In this document: positions 8,852 through 17,769 of the stretch, piece after piece
Numbering within the stretch: the first letter of the stretch is position 1
How the letters are laid out: the number at the start of each line of letters is the position of its first letter
NCBI RefSeq assembly: GCF_005671395.1
Contig: NZ_CP040428.1
Location: forward strand, 3,720,001 to 3,784,000
DNA: 64,000 bases
Origin: Jejubacter calystegiae
Lineage (GTDB): Bacteria > Pseudomonadota > Gammaproteobacteria > Enterobacterales > Enterobacteriaceae
Direction: 5' to 3'
Made by a program: the position numbers and the translations under genes
Notes under the pieces: model-generated
Databases searched by the model: none
Told to the model about the DNA's origin: nothing
Seen by the model: only the letters and a program-made list of their open reading frames with translations

Positions 8852-9079
8852 ATGACGGTTAAAAAACTCGATGTAGTCAGCCTGGTATGTCCGTTTCCGC
8901 TGATTGAAGCTAAAGCCGCCATGGCGGAGCTGCAAAGCGGCGACGAACTGGTGATTGATTTCGACTGTACCCAGGCGACAGAAAGCATCCCGCAGTGGGC
9001 GGCCGAAGAGGGGCACACTATCTCTGACTATCAGCAGGTAGGCGACGCCAGCTGGACCATCACTGTAATGAAAGGGTGA
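8852..9079 (+). CDS. tsuB: TusA-like sulfurtransferase TsuB (YeeD)
   Basis: A 75-residue TusA-family protein, nearly the same length and sequence as E. coli YeeD. The active cysteine is in LVCPFPLIEAK near residue 13 (CPxP motif). TsuB is needed with TsuA for growth on thiosulfate and is thought to take sulfur from the imported thiosulfate. A good AAGGAG site precedes the ATG. The operon ends at the terminator that follows. Confidence 0.94.
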   Translation: MTVKKLDVVSLVCPFPLIEAKAAMAELQSGDELVIDFDCTQATESIPQWAAEEGHTISDYQQVGDASWTITVMKG

Positions 9080-9096
9080 CATTGTCACTTTTCGCC

Positions 9097-9130
9097 AGCC
9101 GGGAGGGGCGCTGCCTCGCCCGGCTTTTTT
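9097..9130 (+). terminator. Rho-independent terminator of tsuAB
   Basis: AGCCGGG (9097-9103) pairs with CCCGGCT (9119-9125), followed by six T. It lies 18 bases after the tsuB stop. Confidence 0.9.
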
Positions 9131-9174
9131 ATTGCTTCACCTGCCTGAAAAAATAAAAAAACTGGAGGCAACGG

Positions 9175-9657
9175 TTGTATCAGATAACGCGAGAGAGTGC
9201 GCGGCAGCGCATCGCCCGCAGCCTGACTGAGGCGCTGGATAACTGGCACCGGCGAATTTATCCCGTTGAAATGGCGCAGCTCACGCCTCAGCGGCTGGAG
9301 GCTATTCCTGAATCCGATCTGATCTTTATGATCATTCGAACCCTAAGCGGCGCAGCCGTGGGCTGTGGCGCCGTGATGTTGAGGCTGGCCGGTGAGGGCG
9401 AAGTAAAACATATCTGGATCGATCCCGAGCATCGTGGCCACGGGCTGGGGGAACGGCTGCTGTCGCAACTGGAACGCCAGGCGCGGCAGGAGGGCTGTCG
9501 GCGTCTGATGTTGACAACGGTCAGTCGCCAGCACGGTGCCGTTACGCTCTATTTGCGTAACGGTTACCGCTTTATTGATGACGGCCCTAAAGCCGTGATG
9601 GAAAAGACGCTTATGACAGAGGAGACGGTGCCTGTTGCATTTTGTCCACCCAGCTAA
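9175..9657 (+). CDS. GNAT-family N-acetyltransferase
   Basis: A 160-residue acetyltransferase. The acetyl-CoA binding motif A is IDPEHRGHGLGERLLSQLE near residue 85 (RGHGLG is the Q/RxxGxG/A element), and motif B shows TLYLRNGYRFID near residue 125. The substrate is not known. The start is a TTG at 9175 with GGAGG six bases upstream; no ATG gives the complete N-terminal strand. It sits alone between the tsuAB terminator and a convergent membrane protein gene. Confidence 0.85.
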   Translation: MYQITRESARQRIARSLTEALDNWHRRIYPVEMAQLTPQRLEAIPESDLIFMIIRTLSGAAVGCGAVMLRLAGEGEVKHIWIDPEHRGHGLGERLLSQLERQARQEGCRRLMLTTVSRQHGAVTLYLRNGYRFIDDGPKAVMEKTLMTEETVPVAFCPPS

Positions 9658-9670
9658 TGCGCTAAAGGCC

Positions 9671-9925
9671 TCAGTCGTGATATTTTTGCGCTTCGGCCTG
9701 AGATAACTGACGGATGCGCGGCGTCATTGACAGACCGTAACCAATGCATCCCAGCGTCAGCAGTATGTGAAAAATCAGCATTGCCGGGCTTTCCGGGCGG
9801 GTAAAGGCATTCAACAGGGTCTGAACTCCCACGGCAATGCCGCCGACAATCGTCCAGCGTCTTAGTCGTATCGTATTGCGCAGAACCTTGCCTGGATCTG
9901 CGAGCTTCTCTTTATTGCGAGCCAT
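9671..9925 (-). CDS. Small two-helix inner membrane protein, function unknown
   Basis: An 84-residue protein: a basic N-terminal 25 residues (RNKEKL..RNTIRLRRW), then two hydrophobic helices (about residues 26-42 and 48-66), then a charged tail. The basic N-terminus suggests it stays in the cytoplasm. GGAGG lies eight bases before the ATG, so the gene is likely real. I do not recognise the family. It is convergent with the GNAT gene and lies downstream of the LysR gene on the same strand with a 66-base gap, so it could be read through from it. Confidence 0.7.
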   Translation of the reverse strand: MARNKEKLADPGKVLRNTIRLRRWTIVGGIAVGVQTLLNAFTRPESPAMLIFHILLTLGCIGYGLSMTPRIRQLSQAEAQKYHD

Positions 9926-9991
9926 TTCATGCCTCCTGCGATTGTTGATGAAAATAGGGGGATTTTAGGGAGTGGTGAGCAGACTGTTAAC

Positions 9992-10849
9992 TCATTTTTC
10001 CGGCAGCAGGCTGCTAAAGGCGTCAAGCTGCGGCGTTCTGGCGCCGCGTCGCCAGATAAGCCAGGTGGTTAGCGTGCGCCACGGCGTGGTGAGCGCCCAG
10101 CGCGATACCTGATGGCTGCCAGGCATGCTTTCCAGCATGCTGAGCGGCATCAGCGCCAGGCCCGCACCGGCAATCACGCAGGCCAGCATACCGTGATAGG
10201 ACTCCATCTCATGGATTTTGCCAGGCATGGCGCCATCTTCATGAAACCAGCTTTCAAAATGGCGCCGGTAGGAGCAGTTAGCGCGAAAGGCATAAATGCT
10301 GGCGCCGTTAACGTCCCGGGCCCGGGTAATGGGGGGATGACCCGCCGGGGCGATAATCACCATCTCCTCATCGAACACCGCAACCCCTTCCAGCGCTGGA
10401 TGGAGCAGGGGACCATCGACAAAAGCGGCGGCCAGACTGCCTTCCAGCACGCGGTCGATCATTCCCCCCGACGGACCGGTGCTGAGATCTAACTGAATGC
10501 GCGGATAGCGCTGATTAAATTCTGCCAGAATCCCCGGAATCCGCACCGCTGCGGTACTTTCCAGCGACCCCAGCGCCAGCCGGCCCTGGGGAGCGTCGCC
10601 GGCCACCACAGTACGGGCTTCGGAAACCAGTTCCAGAATCTGCCGACTGTAGGCCAGAAAGCTGTGTCCGGCGGGCGAAAGCCGCAGACGCTGGTTCTCG
10701 CGAATAAACAGCTCGGTGCCGAGATCGGCCTCCAGTTGGCGAATACGGGTGGTCAGGTTGGAGGGAACGCGGTGTACTCGCCGGGCGGCGGCGCTGATGC
10801 TGCCTTCTTCCGCTACGGCATTAAACATCTCAAGCTGGGTAAGGTCCAT
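9992..10849 (-). CDS. ptrR: LysR-type regulator of sad (YneJ/PtrR)
   Basis: LysR regulator of 285 residues when started at [17 protein letters not shown], the start that matches E. coli YneJ (PtrR). A 17-residue upstream extension in frame has no support. The N-terminal helix-turn-helix ([20 protein letters not shown], residues 15-35) is characteristic, and the co-inducer domain includes [20 protein letters not shown]. In E. coli the protein is described as a regulator of putrescine use. It is divergent from sad with about 107 bases between, the classic LysR layout, so it probably controls sad. Confidence 0.92.
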   Translation of the reverse strand: MDLTQLEMFNAVAEEGSISAAARRVHRVPSNLTTRIRQLEADLGTELFIRENQRLRLSPAGHSFLAYSRQILELVSEARTVVAGDAPQGRLALGSLESTAAVRIPGILAEFNQRYPRIQLDLSTGPSGGMIDRVLEGSLAAAFVDGPLLHPALEGVAVFDEEMVIIAPAGHPPITRARDVNGASIYAFRANCSYRRHFESWFHEDGAMPGKIHEMESYHGMLACVIAGAGLALMPLSMLESMPGSHQVSRWALTTPWRTLTTWLIWRRGARTPQLDAFSSLLPEK

Positions 10850-10956
10850 GAGCTTTCTCATATCGTGAATGGCTGACTTAATATTATTCAGTTTTATCAA
10901 CTGTCATGCAATGGCATGCTTAACGCCACATTTAAGAACAGAGCGCGGAGAACACA

Positions 10957-12351
10957 ATGACGCAAGCGACTTCACCTGCAACACATGCGATTTCTATTAA
11001 TCCGGCCACCGGCGAACAGATTGGCGCCTGGCCCTGGGCCGATAGCGCGGCCGTTGATAACGCCATCGCCCTGGTCCATCAGGGTTACCGCCACTGGCGC
11101 GGGGTAGCACTCGCAGAGCGAGCAGACGCCCTGCGTCGTCTGGGAGCAGCACTGCGCAATCGCGGCGAAGAGATGGCGCAAATGATGAGTGCTGAAATGG
11201 GTAAGCCTATTGCTCAGGCTCGTGGAGAAGTCAATAAATCGGCGGCCCTGTGCGACTGGTATGCTGAACAGGGACCGGCAATGCTGGGCCAGCAGCCGAC
11301 CCAGGTGGAACAGAATAAAGCCGTGGTGGAGTTTCGCCCGCTGGGACCGATACTGGCGGTCATGCCCTGGAACTTTCCGCTGTGGCAGGTGCTGCGTGGC
11401 GCGGTACCGATGATACTGGCGGGGAATAGCTATCTATTGAAGCATGCGCCGTCAGTGATGGGCAGCGCCTGGCTGATTGAAGAACTGTTCCGCGATGCGC
11501 AGATTCCGACTGGGGTCTTTGCGGTGGTTAACGCCACGCCGGAAGGGGTGAGCCAGGTCATTGCCGACGATCGTATCGCGGCTGTGGCAGTGACCGGCAG
11601 CGTTCGCGCCGGTGCGGCGATTGGCGCTCAGGCCGGTGCGGCACTGAAGAAGTGCGTACTGGAACTGGGGGGCAGCGATCCCTTTATTGTCCTGAACGAT
11701 GCCGATATTGATGAAGCGGTAAAAGCCGCCGTGGCGGGACGCTATCAGAATACCGGGCAGGTTTGCGCCGCCGCCAAGCGTTTTATCGTCGAACAGGGGA
11801 TTGCCGAAACCTTTACCCGCAAATTTGTTGCCGAAGCGGCCCGGCTGAAGATGGGCTCCCCGCGCGATGAAGAAAACACACTGGGGCCGATGGCGCGCTA
11901 CGATCTGCGTGATGAACTGCATCAGCAGGTTGAAGAGTCCATTGCTCAGGGGGCTGAACTGCTGCTGGGGGGTTATAAAGTCGAAGGTGCAGGTAACTAC
12001 TATGCCCCTACGGTACTGGGTAATGTCACCGCTGATATGACCGCGTTCCGCCAGGAGCTGTTCGGCCCGGTGGCGGCCATTACCGTGGCCAGGGATGCTG
12101 AACACGCCCTTGAGCTTGCCAATGACAGCGAATTCGGGCTTTCCGCCACGCTGTATACGGGCGATGAGGCCCTGGCTAATGATATGGCCGCGCGTCTGGA
12201 GTGCGGTGGCGTGTTTATCAACGGTTACTGCGCCAGCGATGCCCGGGTGCCTTTTGGCGGGGTGAAAAAGAGCGGATTCGGGCGCGAACTGTCGCATTTT
12301 GGCCTGTATGAGTTCTGTAACGTACAGACCGTATGGAAGGATCGCCACTAA
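10957..12351 (+). CDS. sad: Succinate semialdehyde dehydrogenase Sad (YneI)
   Basis: NAD-linked aldehyde dehydrogenase of 464 residues that oxidises succinic semialdehyde to succinate in putrescine, arginine and GABA breakdown. The fold shows PWNFPLWQVLRGAVP near residue 133, the catalytic glutamate in LELGGSDPF near residue 230 and the catalytic cysteine in NTGQVCAAAKRF near residue 264. It matches E. coli YneI in length (462) and neighbourhood. E. coli has glsB next to it; glsB is missing here and the 3' side goes to a small membrane protein and DUF4186 gene. A terminator follows. Confidence 0.95.
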   Translation: MTQATSPATHAISINPATGEQIGAWPWADSAAVDNAIALVHQGYRHWRGVALAERADALRRLGAALRNRGEEMAQMMSAEMGKPIAQARGEVNKSAALCDWYAEQGPAMLGQQPTQVEQNKAVVEFRPLGPILAVMPWNFPLWQVLRGAVPMILAGNSYLLKHAPSVMGSAWLIEELFRDAQIPTGVFAVVNATPEGVSQVIADDRIAAVAVTGSVRAGAAIGAQAGAALKKCVLELGGSDPFIVLNDADIDEAVKAAVAGRYQNTGQVCAAAKRFIVEQGIAETFTRKFVAEAARLKMGSPRDEENTLGPMARYDLRDELHQQVEESIAQGAELLLGGYKVEGAGNYYAPTVLGNVTADMTAFRQELFGPVAAITVARDAEHALELANDSEFGLSATLYTGDEALANDMAARLECGGVFINGYCASDARVPFGGVKKSGFGRELSHFGLYEFCNVQTVWKDRH

Positions 12352-12377
12352 TCCTGGCGTGCCATGGCACTCTCTTC

Positions 12378-12408
12378 ACGCGGGGCGTATACTGCGCTCC
12401 GCGTTTTG
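12378..12408 (+). terminator. Terminator after sad
   Basis: ACGCGGGGCG (12378-12387) pairs with CGCTCCGCGT (12395-12404) with one G-T wobble, followed by a short T-run. Confidence 0.7.
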
Positions 12409-12417
12409 CCCTTTGTC

Positions 12418-12540
12418 CTAAAACAAAAAGCTGGCGCTGAACGCGGCGAACAGTAGCATCGCCACGCTGCTAATCGTCACGCTAATAAAGCTCATAATTG
12501 CACCAATGATAATGAACTCCCTGATACCCCGTTTGTGCAT
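12418..12540 (-). CDS. Small single-helix membrane protein, 40 residues (unannotated type)
   Basis: A short open frame reading from ATG at 12540 to TAG at 12418: MHKRGIREF, then a hydrophobic run of about 31 residues (IIIGAIMSFISVTIS through AAFSASFLF). A basic head before one long helix is the usual pattern for small inner-membrane proteins. GGAG lies six bases before the ATG, a strong ribosome binding site that a chance frame would rarely have. It is on the opposite strand to sad and DUF4186. I do not recognise it. Confidence rests on the ribosome binding site and composition only. Confidence 0.6.
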   Translation of the reverse strand: MHKRGIREFIIIGAIMSFISVTISSVAMLLFAAFSASFLF

Positions 12541-12634
12541 GCCCGTCTCCAACCGATTGCCCGGTTAACTTTAGGGGAGTGCGGTTAAACGGAAGCTAAA
12601 TTCCGCACAGGGGAATACGCGGGAGGAGGAGTAC

Positions 12635-12988
12635 ATGAAAAATACCGATGCGCTGTTCGAACGCCTGAGTCGTTCCCGTTTTCGCAGCCGTTTCCGCCTG
12701 GGGCCCAAAGAGCGGCAGTACTGTCTTGATAAAGGGGCGCCGGTGATTGAACGTCACGCTATCGACTTTATCGCCACCCGTCTGGCGCCAGCACAGCCGC
12801 CCAATGACGGAAAGCAGACGCCCATGCGCGGTCATCCGGTTTTTATCGCCCAGCATGCCACGGCCACCTGCTGCCGCGGCTGCCTGGCCAAATGGCACGG
12901 TATTGCCGCCGGGCAGGCGCTGAACGATGAGCAGCAGCGCTATATCCTGGCCGTTATCTGGCGCTGGCTGGTGACCCAGATGAACTGA
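12635..12988 (+). CDS. yneG: DUF4186 protein (YneG-like)
   Basis: A 117-residue cytoplasmic protein of DUF4186. The block KQTPMRGHPVFIAQHATATC followed by CRGCLAKWHGI (near residues 68-100) is the family hallmark; paired cysteines and histidines there could bind a metal, which is inference. It begins MKNTDALFERLSRSRFRSRF like E. coli YneG. GGAGG precedes the ATG. E. coli has yneG near sad too, so this is conserved local order. Function unknown. Confidence 0.85.
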   Translation: MKNTDALFERLSRSRFRSRFRLGPKERQYCLDKGAPVIERHAIDFIATRLAPAQPPNDGKQTPMRGHPVFIAQHATATCCRGCLAKWHGIAAGQALNDEQQRYILAVIWRWLVTQMN

Positions 12989-13029
12989 CCAGGTTATGCT
13001 GGATACCTGGTTTTAAGACGAGTAATGCC

Positions 13030-13995
13030 ATGAAATTTGCCGACAAGCCCGCCAATGAAGAAGACCGCCTCCAGTCGCTCCATGCCTCCGGCTTGCCGGA
13101 GTCAGGGCCATCCGAACGATTCGATCGCCTGACCCGCATGGCAAAACGCATCTTCGACGTACCTGTCGCCATGCTGAATCTGGTGGATGCCGACCAGCTC
13201 TTACCGCACTCCTGCATTGGGCTGGAGCCGGAAAAGTGGGATCGCGAAACCTCGCTGTGTTCACACGTCATTCTGCAAAGTACGCCGCTTATTGTCAGCG
13301 ATCTGCTGGAGGATCCCCGCTTTCACGATGCGCCTGCCATCACGCACCAGGGGTTGCGATTCTACGCCGGTTGCCCGGTGCATATGCCGGATGGTTTTGC
13401 GGTAGGGGCGCTGTGCATCAGCGATACTCGTCCACGCCTGCTTTCAGAAGATGAGGTGGCGGTGCTACAGGATCTGGCCGCTATTGTGGAAGACAGCTTT
13501 GCGGTACTGACAGAGGCGCGCCTGGACCAACTGACCGGGCTTGCCAATCGCCGCGGTTTTGATGTGCTGGCCTCCTATGCGCTGGCAGGGGCAAGGCGCC
13601 GCGAAAAGCCAGCCTGCCTGTGCTTTATCGATCTCGACGGTTTTAAGATTATCAACGACACCTGGGGTCATGAAGCAGGCGACCGGGCGCTTGGCGTGAT
13701 GTCAGGGTTAATGAAGCAGTGCTTTCGCGAAGATGATGTCATCGGCCGTCGCGGTGGCGATGAGTTCAGCATTCTGTTTACCGACAGTTCGCTTTCCGGC
13801 GCCTCCCGGGCGATGGAGGTACTGCAACACAAGGTCAGCCTGTATAACGAAACCAGCGGCCAGCCCTGGCAACTGCATTTCTCGTGGGGGATGGCGCAGT
13901 ACGATCCGCTACGTCACTCTTCGCTGCGCTCGCTGCTCCAGCTGGCGGACAGGCGTATGTACCAGATGAAGAAGTCGCGTCAGCAGGCCCGTTAG
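13030..13995 (+). CDS. Diguanylate cyclase with N-terminal GAF domain
   Basis: A 321-residue soluble enzyme that would make cyclic di-GMP from two GTP. Residues 15-155 form a GAF domain of the kind found in E. coli DgcP/YeaP (PVAMLNLVDADQ, SLCSHVIL, FYAGCPV). Residues 160-318 form a GGDEF domain with LDQLTGLANRRGF, IDLDGFKIINDTWGHEAGD and an intact active site RRGGDEF. The inhibitory I-site RxxD is present five residues before it (REDD), so product feedback is expected. No membrane segment. The GAF ligand is unknown. It stands alone, 41 bases after DUF4186. Confidence 0.92.
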   Translation: MKFADKPANEEDRLQSLHASGLPESGPSERFDRLTRMAKRIFDVPVAMLNLVDADQLLPHSCIGLEPEKWDRETSLCSHVILQSTPLIVSDLLEDPRFHDAPAITHQGLRFYAGCPVHMPDGFAVGALCISDTRPRLLSEDEVAVLQDLAAIVEDSFAVLTEARLDQLTGLANRRGFDVLASYALAGARRREKPACLCFIDLDGFKIINDTWGHEAGDRALGVMSGLMKQCFREDDVIGRRGGDEFSILFTDSSLSGASRAMEVLQHKVSLYNETSGQPWQLHFSWGMAQYDPLRHSSLRSLLQLADRRMYQMKKSRQQAR

Positions 13996-14147
13996 TTCAG
14001 TCCGGGTCACAGTTTTTATAAATAAAATTGAAAATATCAACTCACCTTGATCGAAACGGGGTTTCAGATAATCCTTGTTTGCTACTTTTCCTGTCAGGTT
14101 GTTGACAAGTGCCTTTTCAGGCCTTTTATCTGGTAAGGAATCTGATT

Positions 14148-15599
14148 GTGAAATCTCTGAATCGTCGTGATTTTCCCGGCGCCAGCTATCCTGAGCGCAT
14201 TATTCAGTTCGGGGAAGGCAACTTCCTGCGCGCCTTTGTTGACTGGCAGATCGATCTGCTGAATGAACATACCGATCTTAACGCCGGTGTGACGATTGTC
14301 CGCCCCATCGACAGCGATTTCCCCCCCTCGCTCAGTGAACAGGATGGCCTCTACACCACGCTGATTCGCGGTCTGAACGAGCAGGGGGAAGCCGTGAGCG
14401 ATGCGCGCCTGATCCGCTCGGTTAACCGTGAAATCAATGTTTATCGTCAGTACGACGAATACCTGAAGCTGGCTCATAATCCTGATATCCGCTTTGTGTT
14501 TTCTAACACCACCGAAGCGGGCATCAGCTACCATGCGGGCGATCGCTTTGAAGATGCTCCGGCGGTGAGCTTCCCGGCCAAACTGACCCGCCTGCTGTTT
14601 GAGCGCTACAGCCACTTCGACGGCGCTCAGGACAAAGGGTGGGTTATGATTCCCTGCGAGCTGATTGACTACAACGGCGATGCGCTGCGTGAACTGGTCT
14701 TACGCTACGCCCGGGAGTGGAGCCTGGCGGAAGGCTTTATCCGGTGGCTGAATGACGCCAACACTTTCTGCTCTACGCTGGTGGACCGGATCGTGACCGG
14801 CTATCCGCGCGATGAAGCAGAGCAGATTGAGCAGCAGCTTGGCTATCGCGATACTTTCCTGGATACCGCCGAACATTTCTACCTGTTTGTGATTCAGGGG
14901 CCGAAGTCGCTGGCTCAGGAGCTACGGCTCGATAAACTGGCGCTTAACGTCCTGATCGTCGACGATATTAAGCCTTACAAGGCCCGTAAGGTGGCGATTC
15001 TCAACGGTGCGCATACCGCGCTGGTGCCGGTGGCCTTTATGGCCGGTCTGGATACCGTGGGCGAAGCGATGAGCGATGCACAGATCTGCGCCTTTGTGGA
15101 AAAGGCGATACGCGATGAAATTATTCCGGTGCTGGATCTCCCTAAAGAGGAGCTGCTGTCGTTCGCCCAGGCGGTAACAGGGCGCTTTCGCAACCCCTAT
15201 ATTCGCCATCAGTTGCTTTCCATTGCCCTGAACGGTATGACCAAGTTCCGCACCCGCATTCTGCCGCAGCTGCTGGCGGCGCAGCAGGCTAACGGTAAAC
15301 TTCCGGCGCGGCTGACCTTCGCGCTGGCGGCGCTGATTGCCTTCTACCAGGGTGAGCGGGGCGGTGAAAGCTATCCGCTGCAGGATGACGCCCACTGGCT
15401 GGAACGCTACGGTCAGTGGTGGCCCGCTTACCGCGACGGTCAGTTGAGCGTCTGCTCGCTGGTGGAGCAGGTCCTGGGCGATGAAGCGCACTGGGAATGC
15501 TGTCTGCTGACCGTTCCCGGGCTGGTGGATCAGGTCACCGCCTTCCTGGAGGCGATTCTCAGCAAAGGGATGCGCGATGCGGTAGCGCCGCTGTGCTGA
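14148..15599 (+). CDS. uxaB: Tagaturonate reductase UxaB (altronate oxidoreductase)
   Basis: Cytoplasmic NADH-linked enzyme interconverting D-tagaturonate and D-altronate in galacturonate breakdown. The start is set at GTG 14148, which follows TAAGGA and gives 483 residues beginning (M)[20 protein letters not shown], the same length as E. coli UxaB. A longer frame from 14109 runs through the ribosome binding site and is rejected. Mannitol dehydrogenase family motifs are present ([19 protein letters not shown] near residue 17, [16 protein letters not shown] near residue 284). The gene is alone here; uxaC and uxaA, its usual partners, are not in the window. Family control is by ExuR, but I see no clear ExuR palindrome upstream. 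Confidence 0.95.
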   Translation: MKSLNRRDFPGASYPERIIQFGEGNFLRAFVDWQIDLLNEHTDLNAGVTIVRPIDSDFPPSLSEQDGLYTTLIRGLNEQGEAVSDARLIRSVNREINVYRQYDEYLKLAHNPDIRFVFSNTTEAGISYHAGDRFEDAPAVSFPAKLTRLLFERYSHFDGAQDKGWVMIPCELIDYNGDALRELVLRYAREWSLAEGFIRWLNDANTFCSTLVDRIVTGYPRDEAEQIEQQLGYRDTFLDTAEHFYLFVIQGPKSLAQELRLDKLALNVLIVDDIKPYKARKVAILNGAHTALVPVAFMAGLDTVGEAMSDAQICAFVEKAIRDEIIPVLDLPKEELLSFAQAVTGRFRNPYIRHQLLSIALNGMTKFRTRILPQLLAAQQANGKLPARLTFALAALIAFYQGERGGESYPLQDDAHWLERYGQWWPAYRDGQLSVCSLVEQVLGDEAHWECCLLTVPGLVDQVTAFLEAILSKGMRDAVAPLC

Positions 15600-15622
15600 A
15601 CTGACTGAGCGAGAACATCATT

Positions 15623-15653
15623 AAAGGCCATGGCGATTTGCCGTGGCCTTTTT
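15623..15653 (+). terminator. Rho-independent terminator of uxaB
   Basis: AAAGGCCATGGC (15623-15634) pairs with GCCGTGGCCTTT (15640-15651) with one wobble, then T. A degraded copy of this hairpin and of the bases after it recurs at 17613. Confidence 0.85.
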
Positions 15654-15669
15654 AGTCTGGAACGCATAT

Positions 15670-15689
15670 TAGTTACAACATACTTTTGA
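15670..15689 (+). repeat. Repeat copy A at the left edge of the HxlR/NmrA insert
   Basis: TAGTTACAACATACTTTTGA here and TAGTTACAACATTCTTTTGA at 17654-17673 differ at one base in 20. Both are preceded by a GGCCATGG-type hairpin at a similar distance (47 and 41 bases). They bracket the HxlR, NmrA and hydrolase-fragment genes. Confidence 0.7.
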
Positions 15690-15731
15690 TTTCACCATTC
15701 ATTGCCGCAGAACATCAGCGTCGAGCACAGC

Positions 15732-16160
15732 TTAGTCTGGCAAGTAAGGAGAGACGCGTTCCACGCTGTCGTAGCGCGCTCTGGCCGCCCGAAAATCGTC
15801 GACAGAGGCGATAATCCACTGCCATAGCGGCATCATGCGGATCAGCATCTCTTTTCCCTGTTCGGTCACGGTGTAGACCACGCGGGGACTTTTCTCCTGA
15901 TAATCGTGCCGTGAAATCAGCCCGTCACGCTCCAGCTGGCGTAACGTGCGCGTCAGCATTCTTTGGGTCACGCCGTTAAGATTGCGGCGTATTTCGGCAT
16001 GGCGCATAGGGCCGCGGGTGCCCAGCAGATGCACGACACCCAGCGACCAGCGGTTCCCTGCATGGGTCAGAATTTCCCGCTTCAGGCCGTCATCATCGTC
16101 GCTTAACTGTTCACATAATACTTTTGATAGTTGCAGTATGGCTTCTCGATCCTGCTCCAT
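15732..16160 (-). CDS. HxlR-family transcriptional regulator
   Basis: Winged-helix regulator of 142 residues. The HxlR core is clear: GNRWSLGVVHLLGTRGPMRH with the helix-turn-helix (AEIRRNLNGVTQRMLTRTLR) near residues 55-75, then QLERDGLISRHDY and PRVVYTVTEQGKEM in the wing. HxlR proteins usually answer to electrophiles or aldehydes, often through a cysteine; the only cysteine here is Cys16 in KVLCEQL. It is divergent from the NmrA-like reductase with 82 bases between, so it very likely controls that gene. Confidence 0.9.
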   Translation of the reverse strand: MEQDREAILQLSKVLCEQLSDDDDGLKREILTHAGNRWSLGVVHLLGTRGPMRHAEIRRNLNGVTQRMLTRTLRQLERDGLISRHDYQEKSPRVVYTVTEQGKEMLIRMMPLWQWIIASVDDFRAARARYDSVERVSPYLPD

Positions 16161-16242
16161 TTCACCCCCGGTATCATCGGTGTGCCTTATTGAATCCAGC
16201 CGTTATCCGATGTCAGTCTATACCCAACACAAGGGGGAGAGT

Positions 16243-17181
16243 ATGACGCATCTAATCGAAAAACCGACACAAAGGATTTTAGTTCTGGGCGCAGGGGAGC
16301 TTGGGATCCAGGTCTTGCGGGCGATGAGCCAACAGGCGCGCCGCCATTCGCAGACGCAGATCAGCGTTTTACTGCGGCCGGATGCGACCAGTGCCGTCTC
16401 CGGTGCGCGAAAAACCCGGCTGGATGAACTGACGGCAGCGGGAATCCACGTGATAGAAGGCGATTTACAGAATCAGACCGTCGATGAACTGAGCCAGCTA
16501 TTTCGCCCGTTTGACGCGGTAATTAACTGTAGCGGCTTTGTCGGCGGCCCCGGAACGCAAATCAAAATCACCCGGGCGGTACTCAACGCAGGTGTCGCTC
16601 GCTACTTCCCGTGGCAGTTCGGCGTTGACTATGACGTGGTGGGGAAAGGAAGTGGTCAACAGGTATGGGATGAACAGTTGGAGGTCCGCCTGCTATTACG
16701 CGCCCAGCGTGAAATGGAGTGGGTGATTGTATCGACCGGCATTTTTACCAGTTACCTGTTCGAGCCCGGGTTCGGCGTGGTGAATGAAAAAGCGCGGACG
16801 GTCTATGGCCTGGGAAACTGGCAGTATGCGGTGACGCTGACCACGCCCGAAGACATTGGCATGCTGACTGCGGAGATCTTTTTCCATCAACCGCGCTTTC
16901 GTGACCAGGTGGTTTATATCGCGGGCGATACCCTGACCTATGGCGAAATTGCCGATTTAATGCAGTCTCACTGGGGCGGTGAGATCCACAGAGAATTACT
17001 GGATAAAGCGCGGCTGGTAAACGATGTCCGCCATCACCCGGAGAGCGTGGCGGCAAAATATCGGCTGGCCTTTGGGCGCAGTGACGGTGTGGCATGGAAT
17101 AAAGCCGATACCTTTAATGCCCGGCAGGGAATCAACACCATGACGGCCAGAGAATGGCTGGCCGAAAATGGTGTGGGTTAA
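16243..17181 (+). CDS. NmrA/isoflavone-reductase-like NAD(P)-binding oxidoreductase
   Basis: Cytoplasmic protein of 312 residues with an atypical short-chain reductase fold. The dinucleotide site is ILVLGAGELGIQVLRAM near residue 13 (GxxGxxG). INCSGFVGGPGTQIKITRAV and RYFPWQFGVDYDVVGKG in the middle match plant isoflavone/phenylcoumaran reductases and bacterial relatives acting on aromatic alcohols. The start is ATG 16243 after GGGGGAGA; an open frame extends far upstream across the HxlR gene but is not coding. Substrate unknown. Divergence from HxlR suggests induction by a reactive carbonyl, which is inference. Confidence 0.85.
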   Translation: MTHLIEKPTQRILVLGAGELGIQVLRAMSQQARRHSQTQISVLLRPDATSAVSGARKTRLDELTAAGIHVIEGDLQNQTVDELSQLFRPFDAVINCSGFVGGPGTQIKITRAVLNAGVARYFPWQFGVDYDVVGKGSGQQVWDEQLEVRLLLRAQREMEWVIVSTGIFTSYLFEPGFGVVNEKARTVYGLGNWQYAVTLTTPEDIGMLTAEIFFHQPRFRDQVVYIAGDTLTYGEIADLMQSHWGGEIHRELLDKARLVNDVRHHPESVAAKYRLAFGRSDGVAWNKADTFNARQGINTMTAREWLAENGVG

Positions 17182-17215
17182 GCGTTTCAGGCGGTCTGGT
17201 ACGGCCGGGCCGCAG

Positions 17216-17620
17216 TTAGTGAATGTGACTGTCTAAAAAGGCGCGAATAACCGGAATGATCTCCTGTCCGTGGGTCTCCAGCGCAAAATGCCCGGTATCG
17301 TAAAAGCGAATATCGGCATCGGGAATATCCCGTTTCCAGGCTTTGGCACCGGCAGGCAGAAACCAGGGATCGTTCTGGCCCCAGACCGCAAGAAGAGGCG
17401 GCTGCGTCTCACGAAACCAGGCCTGGAACAGAGGGTAACTCTGTATGTTAGTCGCATAATCAAGCACCAGATCCAGCTGAATCCCGGCATTTCCCGGTCG
17501 CGATACCTGCATACTTTCCAGCGTATAACTGTCCGGCGGTACAAGGCTGGGGTCTGGTACGCCTTCCAGATACTGCCATTGCAAGCACCAGAGCGGGTGA
17601 TTGATATCCTGTAAGGCCAT
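17216..17620 (-). pseudogene. Alpha/beta hydrolase, C-terminal fragment only
   Basis: The 134 residues correspond to the back half of an epoxide-hydrolase/haloalkane-dehalogenase-like alpha/beta hydrolase. The acid (PPLLAVWGQNDPWFLP) and the catalytic histidine (IRFYDTGHFALETHGQEI) are present, but the front half with the nucleophile elbow is missing. The frame begins exactly at the GGCCATGG motif of repeat copy B, with an in-frame TAG just upstream, so the break coincides with the repeat edge. It is convergent with the NmrA-like gene. A protein made from this fragment could not be a hydrolase. Confidence 0.8.
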
Positions 17621-17653
17621 GGTCGGCTGCTATGGCCTTTGGCATTGAAGTCG

Positions 17654-17673
17654 TAGTTACAACATTCTTTTGA
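17654..17673 (+). repeat. Repeat copy B at the right edge of the HxlR/NmrA insert
   Basis: Partner of the copy at 15670-15689, 19 of 20 bases equal. It lies 34-53 bases upstream of the hydrolase fragment's first codon. It is either one end of an inserted or duplicated segment or a regulator site shared by both places. Confidence 0.65.
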
Positions 17674-17769
17674 ATTGATTACAATATCGCTGCTACCAGC
17701 GTTGTGCAGAAGTTGGTTTAGCAGGAAGGGGGGAGGGGCCGTTAAGAGCGAAAAGCGAACCCTCATGAG

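Noticed and set aside
7748-9088. 446-codon minus-strand open frame across tsuA and tsuB
   Set aside because: Shadow of the high-GC coding strand; the translation is rich in Gln, His and Arg with no domain, while tsuAB match known proteins end to end.
11452-12348. 298-codon minus-strand open frame inside sad
   Set aside because: Antisense shadow of the dehydrogenase gene.
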